IMG/VR virus record: IMGVR_UViG_3300034106_002091
Coordinates: 1-26,683 of that record
From: a virus
DNA length: 26,683 nucleotides
Strand: one strand, 5' to 3'
The notes under the pieces are model-generated. The model saw only the letters and a program-made list of their open reading frames with translations. It was not told the origin of the DNA and ran no database searches. Position 1 is the first letter of the stretch, and each line of letters starts with the position of its first letter. Positions 19,441-24,407 of the stretch are shown piece by piece. The position numbers and the translations under genes were made by a program.

Positions 19441-19649
19441 GCGTTGCCCTCCGCTTCTTTGATTTTTTGAACAGCATAATTTATCCACTCAATTTCGCGT
19501 TCATCTAAGCCGTCAAGAAATACGGATGCTCCGCCGGATTTTGTGCGTGCGCCTAAAGTGTGGCCCCGCAAGCTAAAGCGCGACCATTGTATCGCAAAGG
19601 ATTGCGCTGTTTCACGTTTTGGAAATGAAATTTCGGCTTTAGCATTCAT
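19437..19649 (-). CDS. Hypothetical protein (70 residues)
   Basis: The ATG at 19649 is chosen because it overlaps the previous stop (ATGA); an upstream ATG lies inside the neighbouring gene. MNAKAEISFPKRETAQSFAIQWSRFSLRGHTL..., with strands SRFSLRGHTLG and GGASVFLDGL and a C-terminal helix EREIEWINYAVQKIKEAEG. This resembles a small alpha/beta protein often seen in phage accessory gene rows. Function unknown. Confidence 0.6.
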   Translation of the reverse strand: MNAKAEISFPKRETAQSFAIQWSRFSLRGHTLGARTKSGGASVFLDGLDEREIEWINYAVQKIKEAEGNA

Positions 19650-19912
19650 TTCACGCCCTCCGCTTTGCTGATAACCGAACCAATTCGGGCGCGAATCCAC
19701 TCAGGGGATTCCCCGGCGTTGGCATAAACCAATTGCAACGCCGCAAGCAACTCGGGTGCGGCTGCAACCAATCGCATATTCGCAACGTTGGTGTCTTTGA
19801 AATTGGTTACGAATCTGCAAGAGGCAACAGTTTCGCCTAATGGCCCGTAAACAAGTTCCCCCGGCGCGTAATGCCACGGCCCCGGCGTGTGTGTGTGTGT
19901 GTGTGTGTTCAT
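19646..19912 (-). CDS. Conserved small phage protein with His-Thr N-terminus (88 residues)
   Basis: Begins MNTHTHTHTPGPWHYA and contains ANMRLVAAAPELLAALQLVYA, a combination (TPGPW ... 'ANArLIAAAPELLeAL') found in a very widespread family of phage and prophage proteins of unknown function. The His-Thr residues are encoded by a pure GT/AC dinucleotide repeat beginning directly after the second codon, so a one-unit change would shift the frame. It is the first gene of the overlapping chain that leads to the transglycosylase. Confidence 0.75.
   Translation of the reverse strand: MNTHTHTHTPGPWHYAPGELVYGPLGETVASCRFVTNFKDTNVANMRLVAAAPELLAALQLVYANAGESPEWIRARIGSVISKAEGVK
19887..19908 (-). repeat. 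Dinucleotide microsatellite (GT/AC, 11 units) at gene start
   Basis: A 22-base uninterrupted GT tract (AC on the coding strand) that encodes the Thr-His repeat. Eleven units is long enough to slip during replication; gain or loss of one or two units changes the reading frame, whereas three units add or remove two residues. Confidence 0.9.
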
Positions 19913-19929
19913 ATGTGTTCACCCCAAAG

Positions 19930-19958
19930 GCCCGCCCCATTAACGGGAGCGGGCTTTT
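19930..19958. terminator. GC-rich hairpin between ArdC and the lysis genes
   Basis: Plus-strand reading: GCCCGCCCC, loop ATTAAC, GGGAGCGGGC (one bulged base), followed by TTTT. In the leftward direction it is followed only by CTTTG. It is a good terminator geometry for rightward RNA and a weak one for leftward RNA, so it may act as an attenuator between ArdC and the downstream chain or stabilise the mRNA end. Confidence 0.5.
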
Positions 19959-19977
19959 GATTGGGTTTGAGGGTTAA

Positions 19978-20850
19978 TCAATCGGCGTGCGTTTCCATCT
20001 TTCCAAGGATGAAATCGGCGGCCCTTTGTCCCTGAGCGGCGGCGTGAATTACTAGCTTGGCGTCCTCTTTCAATTGTTTCAACCACCCCTGAATATAGGA
20101 GGCGGAAGCGGGCAGGGTGTTGTCAATCCCTGAAACGGCGCAAAGAAAAGCCGCGCCCATTTCCGCAACCAACTCTTCCTTGGCGTAGGTTTCCCCGCCA
20201 AACGCCGCAACCTCTGCAACGCCTTTTCGATTAAGGCGGCTTTCGTGCCCGGTTGCGTGCGTCAACTCATGGAATAGGGTGGAATAGTAGTTCCCCGACG
20301 TGTCAAATGTTTCGGCTTTTGGCATTTGAACGCTATCCGTTGAAGGGCGGTAATAAGCCCTATCCCCGCCGTGCGCCAATTTGGGAGCCCTTGGCATATT
20401 AGAAACAATCTTTTCCGCCTCTGCTACGGGGTTGAATTCCGTTCCCTCAATCTTTTCCGCCGCCCATTCTATGCCGTCGCATTGTTCAACGTTAAAAACC
20501 GTGTAATACTTCAAGAAAGGGATTTTCTTCGGCTTGCCGGTAGCGTCCTTTTCTGTTTTGCTATCAACCCAATTCCAAAAAACAACCGGCGTCCCCTTTT
20601 CCCCTTTCCGCACGCTTCCCTTTAGTTCGGCGGCTTGTTTGTAAGTAAGCCAAAACGGGCACGAATAAGGGGAAAAGGATAGCAGAAACCAATTTATGCC
20701 CCGGTAGGATTTGCGGCTTCCAAAGTTTGCAGGGTTTCCGCCGTTTTGCGCTTTCCACGGCTTGCGCCATGGAACGGTCCCCGCTTCCAACTGTAAAACG
20801 ATGCGTTCCGTGATAATGCTATAAACGTCTTTCTTTTCTTCCGTTTTCAT
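19978..20850 (-). CDS. ardC: ArdC-type anti-restriction protein
   Basis: 290 residues from the ATG at 20850 (MKTEEKKDVYSIITERIVLQLEAGTVPWRKPW); a longer frame upstream has no conserved sequence. Residues 5-130 are the N-terminal ssDNA-binding domain of ArdC (PWRKPW, NFGSRKSYRGIN, WLTYKQAAELKGSVRKGEKGTPVVF, then KYYTVFNVEQCDG). Residues 185-285 are a zincin metalloprotease-like domain with H194-E195-L-T-H198 in FHELTHATGHE and a downstream EELVAEMGAAFL that supplies the third ligand. Known ArdC proteins protect incoming single-stranded plasmid DNA from restriction, and related domains occur widely in phages. It lies first in the leftward early region, expected for a gene needed at entry. An A-rich leader (AAAAACACACA) precedes the ATG. 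Confidence 0.9.
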   Translation of the reverse strand: MKTEEKKDVYSIITERIVLQLEAGTVPWRKPWKAQNGGNPANFGSRKSYRGINWFLLSFSPYSCPFWLTYKQAAELKGSVRKGEKGTPVVFWNWVDSKTEKDATGKPKKIPFLKYYTVFNVEQCDGIEWAAEKIEGTEFNPVAEAEKIVSNMPRAPKLAHGGDRAYYRPSTDSVQMPKAETFDTSGNYYSTLFHELTHATGHESRLNRKGVAEVAAFGGETYAKEELVAEMGAAFLCAVSGIDNTLPASASYIQGWLKQLKEDAKLVIHAAAQGQRAADFILGKMETHAD

Positions 20851-20959
20851 TGTGTGTTTTTCCCTAGTCTTTTTCTGATGCCGTTGCGTGATGCATTGGC
20901 GATGTGGAGAGAGTGCGCGAGCGTGTGAGAGATTGCAAGCTTTTCTGCACAAAAAGATG

Positions 20960-20988
20960 AAGATAGTCCGCAACTCACATCCTTTCAA
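20960..20988 (-). promoter_or_regulatory. Candidate leftward sigma-70 promoter for ArdC and the early genes
   Basis: On the minus strand TTGAAA (20988-20983), a spacer of exactly 17 bases, and TATCTT (20965-20960). The -35 matches five of six bases and the -10 four of six. Transcription would start about 100 bases before the ArdC ATG. It is the best leftward candidate I find, though not strong. Confidence 0.35.
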
Positions 20989-21152
20989 CGGTTTAAAATT
21001 CAGCTCAGGCACCGGATTTGCGGCCCCTTCACCCTCACACCGTAAGAACAGAGCAAACCAACGGGAGAGAGCCTATTGAAAGAGAGAGAGCCAACAGCCA
21101 ACAGCCAAGCGCAGCCGATAGCTTGCCCTCATGCCCCTACTTGCAAGGTATA

Positions 21153-21200
21153 GGATGCCCCGGTGGAATGCCTCACGGAATGCCCGACAGAATGCCCGGA
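21153..21200 (+). repeat. Four 12-bp tandem direct repeats (iteron-like)
   Basis: Units: GGATGCCCCGGT, GGAATGCCTCAC, GGAATGCCCGAC, AGAATGCCCGGA, exactly in phase, with a fifth partial unit GAATC. The core GAATGCC is kept in three. Iterons of this kind bind replication initiators or partition proteins. They also produce a short coding-like Gly-Met-Pro ladder in one frame, which I do not regard as a gene. Confidence 0.6.
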
Positions 21201-21316
21201 GAATCTTGGCCCGCAATCTCAGCTTGTAATCCATTCCCCTTCCCTTAACAGATACCGCCTCACGCGTGCCCAATCGCGCACCAGGTCGCTGAGATTGTGT
21301 CTCAATAAGCTATAAG

Positions 21317-21388
21317 GCTAGGCTACTAGGCTAGTAGATCGCGCTAGGCTACTAGGCAAGGCTAGGCGCGGCCCGGTAAACCTAGCGC
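21317..21388 (+). repeat. CTAGG-rich repeats
   Basis: GCTAGGCTACTAGGC occurs perfectly at 21317-21331 and 21343-21357 (26-base period), followed by GGCTAGGC (21360) and an inverted copy CCTAGCGC (21381-21388) that pairs with GCGCTAGG (21341-21348). Dense CTAG is notable because this tetramer is rare in many genomes. Possible protein-binding or nicking sites. Confidence 0.6.
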
Positions 21389-21408
21389 AAGCCTCACGCC
21401 TACCCATA

Positions 21409-21448
21409 GGGGGGGAGGGGGGTCAAGGGTCGGGGGGGGGGGGTGGGG
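21409..21448 (+). repeat. G-rich tract with G-quadruplex potential
   Basis: Runs of 7, 6, 3, 12 and 4 G separated by single A, TCAA, TC and T on the plus strand. Five G runs with short loops satisfy the usual G-quadruplex rule (four runs of at least three). A 12-G homopolymer is unusual in phage DNA and could contain sequencing length error. Confidence 0.75.
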
Positions 21449-21481
21449 TTATTGTAATTGGTCAGAACGCCCCCATAAAAA

Positions 21482-21543
21482 AATATTCCAAATGGTCCCT
21501 CATGAAAGGAGGGAATATTCCAAATGGTCCTTCCTAAAAGGAG
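21482..21543 (+). repeat. 17-bp direct repeats, each followed by a small inverted repeat
   Basis: AATATTCCAAATGGTCC is present at 21482-21498 and 21514-21530, perfect, 32-base period. The first runs into TCCCTC/GAGGGA (6 bp, 21496-21514), and the second into TCCTT/AAGGA (5 bp, 21528-21542), so pairing is kept though bases differ. Operator sites or RNA hairpins just upstream of the rightward promoter are possible. Confidence 0.65.
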
Positions 21544-21550
21544 AACGTAG

Positions 21551-21585
21551 AACATAGTTGAAGAAGACAGGGAAACATAGTTGAA
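21551..21585 (+). repeat. 12-bp direct repeats upstream of the rightward promoter
   Basis: AACATAGTTGAA at 21551-21562 and 21574-21585, perfect, 23-base period (about two helical turns). The second copy ends eight bases before the -35 box, the expected place for an activator or repressor dimer pair. Confidence 0.65.
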
Positions 21586-21593
21586 CAAATGTC

Positions 21594-21623
21594 TTGACAG
21601 AAATTTTGGGGGCTCAGTACAAT
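21594..21623 (+). promoter_or_regulatory. Sigma-70 promoter for the packaging/late genes
   Basis: TTGACA (21594-21599), 18-base spacer, TACAAT (21618-21623). The -35 is perfect and the -10 differs from TATAAT at one base. The start would be near 21630, about 105 bases before the small terminase ATG. Upstream direct repeats suggest regulation by a phage or host DNA-binding protein. Confidence 0.65.
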
Positions 21624-21735
21624 CCATACGCAAGCGAAGGATAATGCTTAAAGACTTTTTTTCATTGTTTTTGTTTGGCATTCTATGTCTGGATTGTTTC
21701 AAGTATAAGTCGATTATGATCTATTTGTCTAAAGT

Positions 21736-22230
21736 ATGAGCCTAGAGAACATCAGCCCCGTTCTATTGTCCTCCCTAGTGGACAGTGATAGTCGCACCCT
21801 AGAGGCGCGGGAGCCGACGAAGGCTATGCTGTGCTTGGAGCAACTAGCGGAGGGGAATACGTGGGAAGAAATTGCTGAGGCTACGGGCTTCTCGTTCAAT
21901 CAGATTAGTAAGGTGAAGGCGCGGCATGAGGTTGCCATTGAGGTGAGACGGAAGCAGTTGGCGGCTGATGGGTTTGAAATGGCAGAGGGACTGAGGTTGT
22001 TGGCTAAACAGAAGCTAGAGATGCTGGCGAACAACCCAGATGCTTTGGCTAAGGTGAACATTCGGGACTTGGTTCTTTCCTATGGGATAGCCGTAGATAA
22101 GGGTATGCAGGCCCTAGGGGAGAACAAGGTGGTGGTGGAACACAAGGCTGGTAAGCCTAGCTTGGAGGATGCTATGAAGGCTATAGCGGATGCTAGGGCC
22201 GCGCTTCAGAAGGAGGCTATTAGCATATGA
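21736..22230 (+). CDS. terS: Terminase small subunit (probable)
   Basis: 164 residues. Residues 28-65 form a helix-turn-helix (AMLCLEQLAEGNTWEEIAEATGFSFNQISKVKARHE), as expected of the DNA-recognition domain. Residues 66-130 are long helices (VAIEVRRKQLAADGFEMAEGLRLLAKQKLEML, then ALAKVNIRDLVLSYGIAVDKGMQALGE) suitable for oligomerisation, and the C-terminus (LEDAMKAIADARAALQKE) could contact the large subunit. Small terminases are variable in sequence, so size, domain order and overlap with the large terminase (ATGA) carry the call. It should bind the packaging site and regulate the motor. The control region upstream is a natural place for that site. Confidence 0.8.
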   Translation: MSLENISPVLLSSLVDSDSRTLEAREPTKAMLCLEQLAEGNTWEEIAEATGFSFNQISKVKARHEVAIEVRRKQLAADGFEMAEGLRLLAKQKLEMLANNPDALAKVNIRDLVLSYGIAVDKGMQALGENKVVVEHKAGKPSLEDAMKAIADARAALQKEAISI

Positions 22231-23828
22231 TTTGGAGGAAACACGCCATTCTTGCGCCACCAACCAATGAGGAGATGGCGCGAATGCAGCCGGAGGCTCT
22301 GGCTAGTCTCTACGACATCTACCATCAGGCCATAGAGAACAGCATACGAGACCCTTACAGGTATGGGTTTAAACTTCCTCACTGGAAGAAAGCGGAGGAG
22401 TTGTTAGAGTCTTTCAATGAGATACTTGTGAGCGGCGGCAATAGATCGTCCAAGACAACGTGGGCAGCAACAGCCGTAGTTAAGGCCGCAATGGACAATC
22501 CCGGTAGTGTGATTATGTGCTTCGCGCAGAACGCAGACGTGTCTATTCGCCAGCAACAATGCGCCATATACGATGCTCTCCCTGAAGAGCTTAGAAAGAA
22601 AACCCTTAGTGCTGAGGAGAACATTAGCTACACGCGGAAGAATGGATTCTCCAAGAGTAGTCTAATTTTGCCGGGGACTAAGAGCCACATCATCTTCAAA
22701 ACCTATGCTCAATTTCTTAACAACGATACTATTCTGGAAGGCGCGGAGTTGGGCAGTCGTGAACCGGTATGGCTCAATCTTGGGGCTTGGTGTGATGAAT
22801 ACCTTATTGGCCCTGAGCTACTACGCACTCTGCGTTTTCGATTGGCTACCCGTAACGCCAAGGTTATTGTTACGTTCACTCCGATTGACGGTTACACGGA
22901 GGTGGTTAGAGACTACCTTGAGAAAGCAAGAACTGTTGAAACCAAAACGGCGGAACTCCTCAATGACAGACCGGTTCCGTTTATTCAGCACGCTGCGAAT
23001 GGCAATAGCGCAATCATTTACTTCCATTCAAAGGACAATCCGTTTGGCGGTTATGATCGTATTGCTCAGGACTTACAAGGCCGTGGTGAAGAAGAAATCC
23101 TAACGCGAGCCTACGGCGTTCCCACCAAGAGTGCGTCCACTAGGTTCCCTATGTTCTCGCGGGAGATCAATGTCATACCACATGACAAGATACCGCGTGA
23201 TAACGTAACACGCTACATGGTCCTAGACCCGGCTGGGCGCAAGAACTGGTTTATGTGCTGGATAGCCGTAGATGAAAGCGAAACCTACTACGTCTATCGT
23301 GAGTGGCCGGATGTTAATGTGGGAGACTGGGCCAAGTGGCATGGAGGACGATGGATAGGTGGAGATGGTAGCAAGGGGCTTGGCTACGGCATTAAGAACT
23401 ACGTTGACCTAATCATCCGGTCGGAGTCGGATGACAAGGAGGAGATACTGGATAGGCTCATTGACCCGCGCCTTGGAGCAGCCAAGTATCAGTCACAGAA
23501 CGGGGCGAGTTCTATCATTGAAGACTTGGCAGACAATGGGCTGACGTTCAATCCTGCTCCCGGTCTGGACATTGAGGACGGCATCCAAGCCATCCAAAGC
23601 AAGATGGCCTACAATCGTAAGGCCAAGATAGATAGTCTCAACCGCCCACGATTCTATGTCTCAGAGAATTGCCAGAACATCATCACTGCCCTTCAGGAAT
23701 ACACGGGGGACGGCGGAACGGATGAAGCATGGAAAGACCCGATAGACGTTATCCGCTATGCGTGCATTGACGGCATACGCTGGATGGATAAGACAATACA
23801 ACAACCAAAACGAAGGAGCGGATACTAA
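22227..23828 (+). CDS. terL: Terminase large subunit (packaging ATPase-nuclease)
   Basis: 533 residues. ATPase domain: Walker A S69-GGNRSSKT-77 after the strand EILV, the adenine-side segment YRYGFKLPHWKKAEELLES before it, and a Walker B-like strand VWLNLGAWCDE with D190-E191. A coupling segment IVTFTPIDGYTEVV follows. Nuclease domain: D334 in MVLDPAGRK begins the RNase H-like fold and D507 in DPIDVIRYA near the C-terminus is another metal ligand. It cuts concatemers and pumps DNA into the prohead through the portal encoded downstream. A strong Shine-Dalgarno AAGGAGG lies ten bases before the ATG, which overlaps the small subunit stop. Length is normal for podovirus/siphovirus terminases. Confidence 0.95.
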   Translation: MIWRKHAILAPPTNEEMARMQPEALASLYDIYHQAIENSIRDPYRYGFKLPHWKKAEELLESFNEILVSGGNRSSKTTWAATAVVKAAMDNPGSVIMCFAQNADVSIRQQQCAIYDALPEELRKKTLSAEENISYTRKNGFSKSSLILPGTKSHIIFKTYAQFLNNDTILEGAELGSREPVWLNLGAWCDEYLIGPELLRTLRFRLATRNAKVIVTFTPIDGYTEVVRDYLEKARTVETKTAELLNDRPVPFIQHAANGNSAIIYFHSKDNPFGGYDRIAQDLQGRGEEEILTRAYGVPTKSASTRFPMFSREINVIPHDKIPRDNVTRYMVLDPAGRKNWFMCWIAVDESETYYVYREWPDVNVGDWAKWHGGRWIGGDGSKGLGYGIKNYVDLIIRSESDDKEEILDRLIDPRLGAAKYQSQNGASSIIEDLADNGLTFNPAPGLDIEDGIQAIQSKMAYNRKAKIDSLNRPRFYVSENCQNIITALQEYTGDGGTDEAWKDPIDVIRYACIDGIRWMDKTIQQPKRRSGY

Positions 23829-24214
23829 TGGCTAAAGTAAAAATCATCACGCTGGCCGACAGGCTGGGCAAGACAGTTAACGAGCTGCTTAAAATTAAAG
23901 CGGCAAAACTAAAGGAGGGGCTGCACTACTCCGGTTACGGAAAGAACACCTACCTCACCGAAGAAGCCGTAGAGTTAATTGAGCTATCGCTTGAGGCTCC
24001 GCTTGCTGTTCCAAACAAAATTAGGGCAACGGTGTTGATGGAAGCCCGCAATCCACGATGGGTTTACGCAAAGCTAGAGGGGCATGAAGGCAAGGTGCCT
24101 GTTGCAATCCCTCGCAAACTCCGTGGTAAGCTGTTGGGCAAACGAATAAATGTTGACGCAATTACAGACTCATCCGGTGGAACTACCTATCGCCATGAAA
24201 TGCTTGGAGATTGA
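23828..24214 (+). CDS. DNA-binding-like protein between terminase and portal (128 residues)
   Basis: The ATG overlaps the terminase stop (TAATG), with AAGGAG nine bases upstream. Residues 5-55 (KIITLADRLGKTVNELLKIKAAKLKEGLHYSGYGKNTYLTEEAVELIEL) look like a winged-helix or MerR-type DNA-binding domain, with 'TLADRLGKTVNELLKIK' as the two helices and 'YGKNTYLTEEAVELI' as wing plus helix. Residues 65-128 are strands (IRATVLMEARNPRWVYAKLEGHEGKVPVAIPRKLRGKLLGKRINVDAI) compatible with a small beta barrel. The role is unknown; its place suggests a packaging accessory or late regulator. Confidence 0.6.
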   Translation: MAKVKIITLADRLGKTVNELLKIKAAKLKEGLHYSGYGKNTYLTEEAVELIELSLEAPLAVPNKIRATVLMEARNPRWVYAKLEGHEGKVPVAIPRKLRGKLLGKRINVDAITDSSGGTTYRHEMLGD

Positions 24215-24407
24215 TATTACATTGGACCGTAAGTGGCAGGACGAACAGATTGATCGTCTGTTGGGTTTTGAAATTTTGCAACGAACACTTCACGCTGAAT
24301 ACCAACCGATTGAAGCTGCTGTCCTAGCGGACAAGGTAGCAATTGATAAGGGTGCAGCCTACCGCATCATTCGCGCTATTGGACAAAATCTAAATGGAAA
24401 ACGATAA
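24195..24407 (+). CDS. Small helical protein (70 residues)
   Basis: The ATG at 24195 gives a 20-base overlap with the upstream gene; an earlier in-frame ATG (24150) would overlap more and is less likely. MKCLEIDITLDRKWQDEQIDRLLGFEILQ... followed by IEAAVLADKVAIDKGAAYRIIRAIGQNL, a helix-turn-helix-like pair. It overlaps the portal start by 14 bases, so translation is probably coupled to portal synthesis. Function unknown. Confidence 0.55.
   Translation: MKCLEIDITLDRKWQDEQIDRLLGFEILQRTLHAEYQPIEAAVLADKVAIDKGAAYRIIRAIGQNLNGKR

Larger units (their letters stand above)
20851..21735. other. 885-base divergent non-coding control region
   Basis: No supported gene. From left to right it holds a leftward promoter candidate (20960), four 12-bp direct repeats (21153), a 10-bp inverted repeat CAATCTCAGC/GCTGAGATTG (21214-21223 and 21288-21297), CTAGG-rich repeats (21317), a G-rich tract (21409), two tandem repeat pairs (21482 and 21551) and a rightward promoter (21594). 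The mix is that of a phage replication origin and/or packaging site as well as early/late switch: it separates the two transcription units and adjoins the terminase genes. Confidence 0.6.

Noticed and set aside
21018-21248. 76-codon plus-strand frame in the control region
   Set aside because: Its Gly-Met-Pro ladder is produced by the 12-bp repeats; no promoter or ribosome site faces it and the composition is not protein-like.
21317-21585. CRISPR-like array
   Set aside because: The repeats are only 12-17 bases, two copies each, with unequal sequence families and short spacing; no cas gene. The RecB/Cas4-like nuclease is a phage recombination-type enzyme far away.
21400-21702. 100-codon minus-strand frame over the late promoter
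   Set aside because: It runs through the G-rich tract (poly-Pro) and the promoter and repeats, with no ribosome site; not a gene.
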